Assembly (NCBI GenBank): GCA_964449775.1
Contig: CAYVBQ010000019.1
Coordinates: 8,103-72,102, forward strand
DNA length: 64,000 nucleotides
Direction of reading: 5' to 3'
Source: Fen-1258 sp964449775
GTDB lineage: Bacteria; Bacteroidota; Ignavibacteria; Ignavibacteriales; Melioribacteraceae
Part shown: positions 1-8,458 of the stretch, piece after piece
How positions within the stretch are numbered: the stretch's first letter is position 1
How the letters are laid out: each line of letters starts with the position of its first letter
Position numbers and translations under genes: made by a program
Notes under the pieces: model-generated
What the model was told of the DNA's origin: nothing
What the model saw: only the letters and a program-made list of their open reading frames with translations
Databases searched by the model: none

Positions 1-482
1 CTGACAAAAGGATCAATTGCATAATCCAAAAATTCTTGTCCCAATCTTCTGGAGACAAATTGAGCAATGCTTTGGTAATAACCGTCGTCAGATTTTCCAA
101 CGAAAGGTTCGCCCAATAATCTAAATTTACCTTTAGCCGAAAATAATTTTGATTTGATTAGTGAGATCGGATTCATCGGCAGAGGATGAAGTTTGTTATC
201 ACGAAGAATATATCGCTTGTTAGAAACCTCACTCGCATAAATCATCTCTTTGGATAAACCAACTTCATTAACAAGTTGACGTATCAACGGAGTTGTTTCT
301 AAGCCGCTGTTAGGACCGAAGTCGATTAAAAAACCATTTTCATGGTAAGTCTCCATCGCACCGCCGGGCTCACTTTTAGCTTCGAGTATCTTTACTTCGA
401 AACCCTCTTTGTGAAGCCAATATGCGGTTGCTAATCCGGATATACCGGCGCCGAGAATTGTAATATTTTTTTTGTGATTCAT
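1..482 (-). CDS. hemG: Protoporphyrinogen oxidase (HemG/HemY type), N-terminal part
   Basis: This is the first ~160 codons of a flavoprotein that runs off the left edge. It would oxidise protoporphyrinogen IX to protoporphyrin IX, the step before ferrochelatase. The translation opens with MNHKKNITILGAGISGLATA, a Rossmann dinucleotide-binding GxGxxG motif for FAD, followed by an acidic strand end (ILEAKSEPGG) and FGPNSGLE, all typical of the HemY/PPOX amine-oxidase family. The assignment is strengthened by hemH, hemN, hemE, hemD, hemC and hemA following on the same strand. Other FAD amine oxidases such as phytoene desaturases share the N-terminus, so the C-terminal half would be needed to be certain. 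Start ATG at 482-480. Confidence 0.8.
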   Translation of the reverse strand, partial: MNHKKNITILGAGISGLATAYWLHKEGFEVKILEAKSEPGGAMETYHENGFLIDFGPNSGLETTPLIRQLVNEVGLSKEMIYASEVSNKRYILRDNKLHPLPMNPISLIKSKLFSAKGKFRLLGEPFVGKSDDGYYQSIAQFVSRRLGQEFLDYAIDPFV

Positions 483-575
483 ATTATTATCGTAGTGAAA
501 AGTGAAACGCCAAATGCCAAACGAGAGAATGTGTTTCACCTTTTACCTTTCACATTTGACTTTTGACGACAATGA

Positions 576-2678
576 TTAATTCAATCCACGTTTATTAAGT
601 AATGCATCAACCTTAGGTTCTCTTCCTCTGAATTTTTTGTAAAGTACAATCGGGTCATCGCTGCCAGCTTTTTGTAAAAGATTTCTAAAAGCCTTGGCAG
701 TTGCTTTATCGAACACATCATTTTTCTCTTTGAAAGCCTCGAAAGCATCGGCATCCAAAACCGCTGCCCAGATGTAACTATAGTATCCGGCGGCATACCC
801 GTCATCAACAAAAATGTGTTGAAAATTTGTGCTCTTGTAGCGCGATTCAATTTCCGGAATTAACCCATGTTTTGTCAAAGCATCATTTTCAAATTTGATC
901 GCATCCCTTTCATTGACATCTGTGATTGTATGCCAATCCATATCAAGTAACGAAGCAGCTAAATATTCAATGGTGTCAAATCCTTGATTGAATTGTTCCG
1001 CATTTACTATTTTATCGATGAGTTCTTGAGGAATTGGTTCACCAGTTTTGTAATGCTTTGCATACATTTTCAAAACTTCCGGATCCGATGCCCAGTTTTC
1101 CATTATCTGTGAAGGTAATTCAACGAAATCAACCGGAACTCTTTTACCGGTTGGATAAACCGAAGTTGCAATCAAGTAGTGAAGCGCATGACCGAACTCG
1201 TGGAATAAAGTGTTTACATCATCAAAACTTAATAATGCCGGTTTATCTTTAGTGGGCTTGGTAAAATTGCCAACGTTGTAAATAACCGGTGAAATATATT
1301 TTCCCTCGATGTTGGATTGACCTCTATACTCGCTCATCCAGGCGCCGCTGCGTTTACTATCGCGCGGATAATAATCTGTATACAAAATCCCGAGATGTTT
1401 ACCGTTGGCTTCTTTTACTTCAAAAACTTTCACGTCGGGATGATAAATCGGAATATCTTTTCTTACAATAAATTTCAGTCCATACAATTTTGTTGCAACG
1501 CCAAACGCGCCTGCAATAACATTTTCAATTTTGAAATATGGACGAAGCATTTCTTCGTCAAGAGCATATTTTTCTTTTTTTACTTTTTCTGCATAATACC
1601 ACCAGTCCCAAGGCTGCAGTTTGAAATTTCCTCCTTCTTGGTCAATGATCTTCTGCATATCAGCGACTTCAATTCCTGCTTTATGAAGAGCAGGCTTCCA
1701 TAAATCGTTCAGGAATTTGAAAACGTTTTCCGGATTCTTGGACATGTTGACTTCAAGTTTGAAATCAGCGAAGGTTTTGTATCCTAAAAGGTTAGCTTTT
1801 TCAAGACGAAGAGCAGCCATTTTGGTCAAAATCTTTTTTGTATCGAACTCGTTGTTATTGTTGCCTCTATTAACATATGCCTTAAATAATTTTTCTCTTA
1901 GATCTCTTCTCTCGGAATATTGAAGAAACGGAGTCCAGCTTGGTCTCTGAAGCGTGAAAGCCCACTTGCCCTCCAATCCTTTTGCTTTAGCATTCTCAGC
2001 CGCACCTTGAATAACACCCTCCGGCAATCCGGCAAGATCATCTTTGTTATCAATTACTAATCCAAAAGCGTTCGTTTCCTTCAATATATTTTCACCAAAC
2101 TTAACACCTAGCAACGATAGCTCTTCATTTATCTTTTTAAATTTCACTTTAGATTCATTGCTCAGATTAGCTCCGCCGCGAACAAAATCTAAGTAGTAAT
2201 TTTCGAGAACTACTTTTTGTTCTGTAGTAAGATTGAGTTTATCTTTTTCTTGATAAATGCTTTTCACGCGATCGAAAAATCTTTCATTTAGATAAATTTC
2301 ATCAAAATGTTTCGCGATCATCGGAGCGGATTTTTGAGCAATTTCTTGAAGTGCATCATTTGTGTTCGCACCGTTCAAAGAATTGAAAACATTACTCACT
2401 TTAGTATATAACTTGCCGCTTTTTTCAAATGCTTCAATTGTGTTCTTGAAGGTCGGCATCTCTTTGTTGTTAACTAGTGCTGCAACCTCGGCAGACTGTT
2501 GTTTCATTCCTTCCATAAAAGCCGGCAAGAAATGTTCGTTCTTTATCTCATTAAAAGGGGGTGTTTGAAAAGGTGTTTTCCATTCTTTATAAAAAGGATT
2601 ATCCATTTTATTCTTATCCGATTGAATAGTGAATGCGCATAAAATTATGATTGGTAACATGTAGATGATATTTTTCAT
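576..2678 (-). CDS. dcp: M3-family peptidyl-dipeptidase (Dcp/oligopeptidase type), copy 1
   Basis: A 700-residue zinc metallopeptidase of the M3 (thimet oligopeptidase/Dcp) family. The active-site motif FHEFGHALH (HExxH) and the downstream FVELPSQIMENW segment, which supplies the third zinc ligand, are intact, and the length is normal for bacterial Dcp/PrlC. An N-terminal hydrophobic stretch after the initiator Met (IIYMLPIIILCAF) suggests export to the periplasm, where it would trim short peptides. It lies 111 bp downstream of a close paralogue on the same strand, between hemH and hemG, with no obvious link to haem synthesis. Start ATG 2678-2676. Confidence 0.9.
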   Translation of the reverse strand: MKNIIYMLPIIILCAFTIQSDKNKMDNPFYKEWKTPFQTPPFNEIKNEHFLPAFMEGMKQQSAEVAALVNNKEMPTFKNTIEAFEKSGKLYTKVSNVFNSLNGANTNDALQEIAQKSAPMIAKHFDEIYLNERFFDRVKSIYQEKDKLNLTTEQKVVLENYYLDFVRGGANLSNESKVKFKKINEELSLLGVKFGENILKETNAFGLVIDNKDDLAGLPEGVIQGAAENAKAKGLEGKWAFTLQRPSWTPFLQYSERRDLREKLFKAYVNRGNNNNEFDTKKILTKMAALRLEKANLLGYKTFADFKLEVNMSKNPENVFKFLNDLWKPALHKAGIEVADMQKIIDQEGGNFKLQPWDWWYYAEKVKKEKYALDEEMLRPYFKIENVIAGAFGVATKLYGLKFIVRKDIPIYHPDVKVFEVKEANGKHLGILYTDYYPRDSKRSGAWMSEYRGQSNIEGKYISPVIYNVGNFTKPTKDKPALLSFDDVNTLFHEFGHALHYLIATSVYPTGKRVPVDFVELPSQIMENWASDPEVLKMYAKHYKTGEPIPQELIDKIVNAEQFNQGFDTIEYLAASLLDMDWHTITDVNERDAIKFENDALTKHGLIPEIESRYKSTNFQHIFVDDGYAAGYYSYIWAAVLDADAFEAFKEKNDVFDKATAKAFRNLLQKAGSDDPIVLYKKFRGREPKVDALLNKRGLN

Positions 2679-2789
2679 AGCATAGTTCCGATATTTATAA
2701 TTTGTTTTTATTTTTTCCGAAAAACTTGAGGAGCCGAAACGGGAATTAATATGAACTGTCTCCCGTTAATCGTTTCACCTTTCACGTAA

Positions 2790-4892
2790 TCAATTCAGTC
2801 CTCTTCTTTCAAGCAGCGCATTTACTTTAGGTTCTCTTCCTCGGAATTTTTTATAAAGAACCATTGCATCTTCAGTTCCGCTTTTTGCTAAAACATATTT
2901 TCTGAAAGCTGTTGCAGTTTTCTGATCGAACAAATTTCCTTTTTCTTTGAATGCTTGAAATGCATCGGCATCAAGGACAGCAGCCCAAATATAACTATAA
3001 TAGCCTGCTGAATATCCACCAAGAATATGCCCGAAATTTGTACTCTGATAACGCGATTCTATCTCAGGTATCAAACCAATTCTAGCGAATGCTTCTTTTT
3101 CAAATGTTGGGACATCTCTTTCTTTTGTATCTATAAGCGAGTGCCAATCCATATCAAGAAATGATGCGGCTAAATACTCAACAGTTTCAAATCCCTGATT
3201 GAACAACCTTGAATTACTTATCTTATCAATTAGATCTTGAGGTATCACATCGCCGGTTTTGTAATGTTTTGCATACATCTTCAGCACTTCCGGCTCAAGC
3301 GCCCAATTTTCCATTATTTGTGAAGGAAGTTCAACAAAATCTCTCGGTGTAGATCTTCCTCCTGAATAAGTTACATTCGAGAATAATGTATTTAAGCCAT
3401 GTCCAAGTTCATGAAATAAAGTATTAACTTCATCAAGACTCATCAATGAAGGTTTATCTGAGGTTGGCTTTGCAAAATTTCCAACATTGTAATTTAATGG
3501 CGCTATAAATTTTCCGCCGATATTTGATTGACTTCTAAAACCACCTGACCAAGCGCCGCTCCGTTTGCCGTCTCTTGGAAAATAATCTGAATAGAAAACG
3601 CCGACATGTTTACCGTTGGATTCTTGCACTTCAAATACTTCTACATCCGGATGATAAACTTGAATGTCATTCCGCTTAACGAATTTAATTCCGTATAATT
3701 TTGAAGCTGCAGCAAACGCGCCGCCTCGAACATTTTCCATTTGAAAGTAAGGGCGAAGCATTGCTTCATCAAGTGCATACTTTTCTTTTTTAACTTTTTC
3801 CGCATAGAACCACCAATCCCATCCCTCCAACTTAAAATTGCCATTTTCTTTATCTATAATTTTCTGCATATCGGCAACTTCCATCTTAGCTCTCTTAATT
3901 GCTGGTTTCCACAGATCATTAAGGAATTTATATACGTTTTCTGGATTCTTTGCCATATTGCGCTCAAGCACAAAATCCGCGAATGTTTTGTAACCCATTA
4001 ATTTTGCACGCTCAACGCGTAACGCGGCTACTCTCGAAATTATTTTCTTGTTATCGAATTCATTATTGTTATTTCCGCGGTTGATATATGCATTAAAAAT
4101 TTTCTCACGAAGATCTCTTTTCTCGGAGTATTGAAGGAACGGAATAAAGCTCGGCTTTTGCAATGAGAAAGCCCATTTACCATCCATACCTTTTGCTTTT
4201 GCTAGTTCAGCGGCGGCGATGATAACATCTTGCGGAAGTCCTTCTAGATCATCTTTAGCCTCAATTACCAATGCTATAGCATTCGTTTCCTTAAGACTGT
4301 TTTCACCAAATTTCAACCCAAGCATTGAAGATTCTTCGTTGATCTTTCGAAGTTTATCCTTTCCTTCTTTGCTTAAATTAGCTCCGGCTCTAATATAATT
4401 TTTATAATAATTCTCAAGCACGGTCTGCTGCTCTGGTGTATTTTTTAATTTTGCTCTCTCATCATAAACTGATTTAATTTTAGCGAATAATTTTTCGTTA
4501 AGCGCAATATCATCCCTGTGCTTCGATAACATTGGCGTTGTTGTTCTATTAATTTTTTGCAGTTCGTCGTTTGTGTTCGCTCCGTTTAGACTTGCAAATA
4601 TTCTGTTAACACGACCAAGAAATTCTCCACTGAGTTCTAATGCTTCGATAGTGTTTTTGAATGTCGGCTTCTCTTTGTTGTTAATAATAGAATCGATTTC
4701 GGTTTTCTCAAGTTTAATTCCCTCTTCGATTGCCGGTATAAAATGTTCCGGTTTAATCTCATTAAAAGGAGGTGTTTCGAATGGAGTTTTCCATTCTTTG
4801 AAGAAAGGATTATCCAAATTTTTACTTGCTTGAGGTAGAATAGTTGTACTCATAAAAATGATTAATGAAAAAATGAATAGTTTCTGTTTCAT
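2790..4892 (-). CDS. M3-family peptidyl-dipeptidase, copy 2 (tandem paralogue)
   Basis: A second 700-residue M3 metallopeptidase, collinear with its downstream neighbour over the whole length, including the shared EWKTPF and KFRGREPKV end segments. The zinc motif is FHELGHGLN and the third-ligand region FVELPSQIMENW is identical, so both copies should be catalytic. A signal peptide (KLFIFSLIIFMSTTILPQA) precedes the mature part. Equal length and head-to-tail arrangement indicate tandem duplication. The surroundings of HExxH differ (ALH versus GLN, and a different loop before PRDFVEL), which may mean different peptide preferences. Confidence 0.9.
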   Translation of the reverse strand: MKQKLFIFSLIIFMSTTILPQASKNLDNPFFKEWKTPFETPPFNEIKPEHFIPAIEEGIKLEKTEIDSIINNKEKPTFKNTIEALELSGEFLGRVNRIFASLNGANTNDELQKINRTTTPMLSKHRDDIALNEKLFAKIKSVYDERAKLKNTPEQQTVLENYYKNYIRAGANLSKEGKDKLRKINEESSMLGLKFGENSLKETNAIALVIEAKDDLEGLPQDVIIAAAELAKAKGMDGKWAFSLQKPSFIPFLQYSEKRDLREKIFNAYINRGNNNNEFDNKKIISRVAALRVERAKLMGYKTFADFVLERNMAKNPENVYKFLNDLWKPAIKRAKMEVADMQKIIDKENGNFKLEGWDWWFYAEKVKKEKYALDEAMLRPYFQMENVRGGAFAAASKLYGIKFVKRNDIQVYHPDVEVFEVQESNGKHVGVFYSDYFPRDGKRSGAWSGGFRSQSNIGGKFIAPLNYNVGNFAKPTSDKPSLMSLDEVNTLFHELGHGLNTLFSNVTYSGGRSTPRDFVELPSQIMENWALEPEVLKMYAKHYKTGDVIPQDLIDKISNSRLFNQGFETVEYLAASFLDMDWHSLIDTKERDVPTFEKEAFARIGLIPEIESRYQSTNFGHILGGYSAGYYSYIWAAVLDADAFQAFKEKGNLFDQKTATAFRKYVLAKSGTEDAMVLYKKFRGREPKVNALLERRGLN

Positions 4893-5008
4893 GACTCTTC
4901 TCCAGACTTTTGTTGCGCATTAGTTTTTTATTCTATACTATATGCCATTATTAAGTATATCCGCTATAAGAAGTGAGACATTCAAGATCTGAAAAAATGT
5001 TTCACTTT

Positions 5009-5962
5009 TCACATTTTACTTCTTACAATTCCAGCAAGGGCTTCAATAAACAATTCAGAATCGTTCAATCCTTTCATAACAATGTAATTTTCAATTCCAA
5101 CTTTATCCGCAATGTGGCGGTATTCAATATCAAGTTCAAAAAGTGTTTCAACATGATCTGAGACAAAGCTTATCGGTACGATCAAAAGGTTTTTTTTGTT
5201 TTGCGCTGCGAGTTCTTCAATCATTGTATCGGTTGCAGGTTCAAGCCATTTCATCGGGCCAACCTTACTTTGAAAACAAAGATGATGGTTGTGAGAATGA
5301 TTCCTTAGATTCATTACAGCTTCTACCGTTTGTTTGATGTGATTGCTGTAAGGATCGCCTTTCTTTACAAGACTAACCGGTGTTCCGTGTGCGCTGAAAA
5401 CAATCTGAATATCATTCCTTACTTGCTCGGGAAATTTCAGGATTGTTTCATCTATTCTCCGGTTGATTGCTGCAATATATTTTTCGTTCAGATAATAATC
5501 GTTGATATAAGCCAGTCTGGAAGCGTCGCCTTTGTAGTGGCGGTTCCATTCGTTGAATGAAGAACCGGTTGTAGTAATTGAGTAATGCGGGTAGAGTGGA
5601 AGTAAAATTATTTTATCATACTTTTTACTGGCGACTTTAGCCACAACCTCACTCGTAAAAGGTTTCCAGTACCGCATTGCAGTGTAGACATCCAGAGCCG
5701 GAAAATCTTTACGAAGACTTGATTCAAGCATTGATCTCTGTTTTTCTGTCCATTCTCCGATTGGCGATTTTCCACCAATAAGTTTGTATTCCTCGGCAAT
5801 TTTTGGTGCACGGCGACTTGAAATAAGTTTTGCAAAAAGTTTTTGCCCGAAAGGTAAATTAAAAATATCGGGATCGCAGAAGAGGTTATATAAAAAGGGC
5901 TCTATCGCTTCAATAGAATCCGGTCCGCCAAGATTAAAAAGTACAACTGCAGTTTTCTGCAC
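5009..5962 (-). CDS. hemH: Ferrochelatase
   Basis: A 317-residue ferrochelatase, which inserts Fe2+ into protoporphyrin IX. The N-terminus (VLFNLGGPDS), the metal-binding FSAHGTPVSLVKKGDPY motif with its catalytic histidine, and the C-terminal FVSDHVETLFELDIEY motif with the conserved glutamates are all present. Length is normal. It belongs to the haem block with hemN, hemE, hemD, hemC and hemA upstream, but a small toxin-antitoxin pair on the opposite strand separates it from hemN. The last codons and the stop lie in a TTTCAC-rich intergenic repeat. Confidence 0.95.
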   Translation of the reverse strand: MQKTAVVLFNLGGPDSIEAIEPFLYNLFCDPDIFNLPFGQKLFAKLISSRRAPKIAEEYKLIGGKSPIGEWTEKQRSMLESSLRKDFPALDVYTAMRYWKPFTSEVVAKVASKKYDKIILLPLYPHYSITTTGSSFNEWNRHYKGDASRLAYINDYYLNEKYIAAINRRIDETILKFPEQVRNDIQIVFSAHGTPVSLVKKGDPYSNHIKQTVEAVMNLRNHSHNHHLCFQSKVGPMKWLEPATDTMIEELAAQNKKNLLIVPISFVSDHVETLFELDIEYRHIADKVGIENYIVMKGLNDSELFIEALAGIVRSKM

Positions 5963-6101
5963 GCTAAATTCCTTTCATAGAAATGATCTAATTAGCACGG
6001 GCAAATTTAAGAAAATCTTATCTACTTTTGTTCTAATACTGAGCCCAGTTGACATCGAAATAATTATCGAGTATTTTCAACTTGTAAAATGAGCTTATCC
6101 A

Positions 6102-6296
6102 ATGTGCACCAAAGAACTATTAGTAGAACAGATCGATAAATTACCGGAATCACTTTTAGAGAAAGTGTTGGAATACATTCTCTCACTTCAAACAAATCTT
6201 GTTAAAGAAAAAATTGAAACACTGGCGATATCCGAATCAGCATTAAAAAAAGACTGGCTAAAACCGGAAGAGGATGAAACTTGGCAGAATTTGTAA
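6102..6296 (+). CDS. Small antitoxin-like protein paired with MazF-type toxin
   Basis: A 64-residue acidic, helical protein (KLPESLLEKVLEYILSL, ending KPEEDETWQNL). Size, composition and its position overlapping the start of a PemK/MazF-like gene by 16 bp mark it as the probable antitoxin; the N-terminus resembles DUF2281-type antitoxins. It would bind and neutralise the toxin and probably autoregulate the pair. It lies on the plus strand between the minus-strand hemH and hemN genes, so the pair interrupts the haem block. Confidence 0.6.
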   Translation: MCTKELLVEQIDKLPESLLEKVLEYILSLQTNLVKEKIETLAISESALKKDWLKPEEDETWQNL

Positions 6297-6613
6297 AAGG
6301 TGAAGTTGTTGTTGTCCCATTTCCATTCTCTGACTTATCTCAAACCAAAAAAAGACCTGCGTTTGTTGTAACTTCATTCGAAGACGATGATTTAATTTTA
6401 TGCCAGATAACAAGTAAAACTATCAAGGATGATTATTCAATATCAATTCCCGAAGATGCTTTTGAATATGGCAGTCTTAATCAGACTAGCAATATCAGAC
6501 CAAATCGAATCTTTACGGCAGATAAACAATTGATTCTTTACAAGATTGGAAAGCTAAAGGCAGAAGAAATTTCTGAAGTTGTTGAAAGAATAATTGAGAT
6601 AATTAGAAAATAA
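6281..6613 (+). CDS. MazF/PemK-like toxin (endoribonuclease family)
   Basis: A 110-residue protein of the MazF/PemK fold. It starts with KGEVVVVPFPFSDLSQTKKR, the typical first strand and loop with the conserved basic residue, followed by PAFVV. The predicted activity is sequence-specific mRNA cleavage. It uses a TTG start overlapping the antitoxin gene, which indicates translational coupling. Antitoxin-first order is usual for mazEF-type modules. The 3' end stops 13 bp before the convergent hemN stop. Confidence 0.75.
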   Translation: MAEFVKGEVVVVPFPFSDLSQTKKRPAFVVTSFEDDDLILCQITSKTIKDDYSISIPEDAFEYGSLNQTSNIRPNRIFTADKQLILYKIGKLKAEEISEVVERIIEIIRK

Positions 6614-6626
6614 TTTGAAATTAGCT

Positions 6627-8003
6627 CTACACCGTTCTTGAATATCTTGCTGTATCTTCTTTGCGCTCGATGTATCCGTCAAAGTTCATTGCTATATTAC
6701 GAATTAGTAACCGTCCCATTTGTGTAACCGTCAACCTTCTGTTTTGAATATTAACCAATCCGTCACCAATGAATTCATCCATCCCTTTTATACCATTAGC
6801 GAAATATTTTTCTGACTCTATTCCGAACTGTTTATCAACAAGCTCGAAGTCAAGTTCAAAATCGCACATGACTTTTGTTATAACATGTCGCCGTAAAATA
6901 TCATCATCAGTTAAATAAACGCCCCGTTCGATTGGAACTGTTTCATTATTGAGAGCATCAAAATATTCACGTTCTTTCTTCAAGTTCTGTGTATAAGATT
7001 TTCCAATTTGGCTGATACTTGTAATTCCCATTCCATACAAATCGGTTCCCGCATGAGTGCTGTAACCTTGAAAATTGCGATATAATTTTTTCTCGCGTTG
7101 TGCTACAGCTAGTTCATCATCTGGTTTTGCGAAGTGATCCATACCGATGAAGACGTACCCCGCACCGGTGAGTTTTTCAATTGTCATTTTAAGAATCTGA
7201 AGTTTTTCTTCAGGTGTAGGTAAATCTTCCGGTTTAATGAGCGCCATATGTTTTTTCATCCACGGAACGTGTGCGTAATTAAACACTGCAATGCGGTCGG
7301 GAGAAATATCAATTATAGCGTCAACAGTTTTTCCGAATGTCTCCAAAGATTGAAAGGGAAGTCCATACATCAAATCAAGATTGATACTTTGAAATCCCAA
7401 TTCACGAACCCAATTCACAACTTGTCTGGTCATCTCTTCCGGTTGAACTCTGTTTACAGCTTTTTGTACTTTTTCATTGAAATCTTGTACACCCATACTA
7501 ATGCGATTGAATCCGCCATTTCGTAATGCGGCGAGATGTTCTTTTGTTAATCCGCGTGGATCTATTTCGCATCCTTCCTCTGCATCAGGTTTGATCTCAA
7601 AACTTTTGTTGATGAATGAAATCAAATCTGAAATCTCATCAGAATTAAGATGCGTTGGTGTTCCGCCGCCCCAATGAAGCTGGGCAACTTTGCGTCCAGG
7701 AACTATGAAGGTACGTAACAGTTCAATTTCATTTTTGAGATGCTTGATATACTCTTGTATGCGATCGCGGTTGCGTGTGATGATCATATTGCATCCGCAG
7801 AAATAACAAAGCGTATCGCAGAAGGGGAGGTGGTAGTAAAGAGAAAGCTCCGGTGGATTCGCTTCATTATTCGTTCGGATGATTTCGTCTAGATACTTCT
7901 CCGGTGTGAACGAATCGTTAAAATGCGGCGCGGTTGGATAGCTGGTGTAACGCGGTCCGGGACGATCGTATTTTTTTATCAAGTCAATATCTATGTTGAA
8001 CAT
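6627..8003 (-). CDS. hemN: Oxygen-independent coproporphyrinogen III oxidase
   Basis: A radical SAM enzyme of about 458 residues that decarboxylates coproporphyrinogen III to protoporphyrinogen IX without O2. The CX3CX2C cluster motif is visible in YHLPFCDTLCYFCGC, the N-terminus has RPGPRYTSYPTAP, and the C-terminal HemN domain is present, so this is true HemN rather than the shorter HemW. The chosen start is the ATG at 8003, preceded by AAAGGAG at good spacing. A GTG at 8021 is in frame but lies inside the repeat flanking the neighbouring GxxExxY gene. An O2-independent enzyme fits an anaerobic or microaerobic lifestyle. Confidence 0.95.
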   Translation of the reverse strand: MFNIDIDLIKKYDRPGPRYTSYPTAPHFNDSFTPEKYLDEIIRTNNEANPPELSLYYHLPFCDTLCYFCGCNMIITRNRDRIQEYIKHLKNEIELLRTFIVPGRKVAQLHWGGGTPTHLNSDEISDLISFINKSFEIKPDAEEGCEIDPRGLTKEHLAALRNGGFNRISMGVQDFNEKVQKAVNRVQPEEMTRQVVNWVRELGFQSINLDLMYGLPFQSLETFGKTVDAIIDISPDRIAVFNYAHVPWMKKHMALIKPEDLPTPEEKLQILKMTIEKLTGAGYVFIGMDHFAKPDDELAVAQREKKLYRNFQGYSTHAGTDLYGMGITSISQIGKSYTQNLKKEREYFDALNNETVPIERGVYLTDDDILRRHVITKVMCDFELDFELVDKQFGIESEKYFANGIKGMDEFIGDGLVNIQNRRLTVTQMGRLLIRNIAMNFDGYIERKEDTARYSRTV

Positions 8004-8013
8004 TACTACTCCT

Positions 8014-8050
8014 TTTTTCACCGCAGAGTCGCGGAAGCGCAGAGATCAAA
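8014..8050. repeat. Left CACCGCAGAG...CGCAGAGA repeat flanking GxxExxY gene
   Basis: On the plus strand this reads TTTTTCACCGCAGAG, then a GCGGAAGCG spacer, then CGCAGAGATC. It is the inverted partner of the copy at 8432-8458. It lies between the GxxExxY stop and the hemN start and overlaps an alternative GTG start of hemN. Confidence 0.6.
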
Positions 8051-8432
8051 AATTCAAAACCTTTCTGCGGAATCCGTCAATAAGTCTCAGTACGTTGAAA
8101 TTAATTAATAATCCAAGACGTTTGTCGGCTAATTTCATATAAGTTAATAATTGTGCTTCGTGAACTGGTAGAATAATTTCAACTGCTTTCAATTCAACAA
8201 TTACTTCTTTTTCCACCAACAAATCAATTTTAAATTCTGCATCAAGGGGTTCACCTTTATAAACTACTGGAACTTGAACTTGTCGCTCAACAAATATTCC
8301 TTTTGAATGAAGTTCTTTGTACAAACAAATTTCATAGACACTTTCCAGCAATCCGGGTCCTAATTGCTTGTGAACCTCAATTGAACAATCCAGTGTTAAT
8401 CCACTTATTCTATTTAATTCTTCGTGATTCAT
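8046..8432 (-). CDS. GxxExxY protein (PD-(D/E)XK-like)
   Basis: A 128-residue protein of the GxxExxY family; the naming motif is visible in LGPGLLESVYE. The core KIDLLVEKEVIVELKAVE resembles the D...ExK catalytic arrangement of PD-(D/E)XK nucleases, though no activity has been firmly assigned to the family. It sits between hemE and hemN and is bounded on both sides by inverted copies of a CACCGC...CGCAGAGA repeat. One copy abuts its ATG and the other lies just past its stop. This suggests a mobile cassette inserted into the haem operon. Confidence 0.8.
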   Translation of the reverse strand: MNHEELNRISGLTLDCSIEVHKQLGPGLLESVYEICLYKELHSKGIFVERQVQVPVVYKGEPLDAEFKIDLLVEKEVIVELKAVEIILPVHEAQLLTYMKLADKRLGLLINFNVLRLIDGFRRKVLNF

Positions 8433-8458
8433 TTTCTCTGCGTCTCAGCGGTGAAAAG
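8432..8458. repeat. Right CACCGC...CGCAGAGA repeat flanking GxxExxY gene
   Basis: Read on the minus strand this is CTTTTCACCGCTGAGACGCA followed by GAGAAAA. It encodes the last residues and stop of hemE (AFHR-stop) and leads straight into the ATG of the GxxExxY gene. Together with 8014-8050 it forms an inverted pair around that gene. Confidence 0.6.

Noticed and set aside
1317..1703. 128-codon plus-strand frame opposite the first M3 peptidase
   Set aside because: Antisense shadow of a well-conserved gene; low-complexity phenylalanine-rich sequence.
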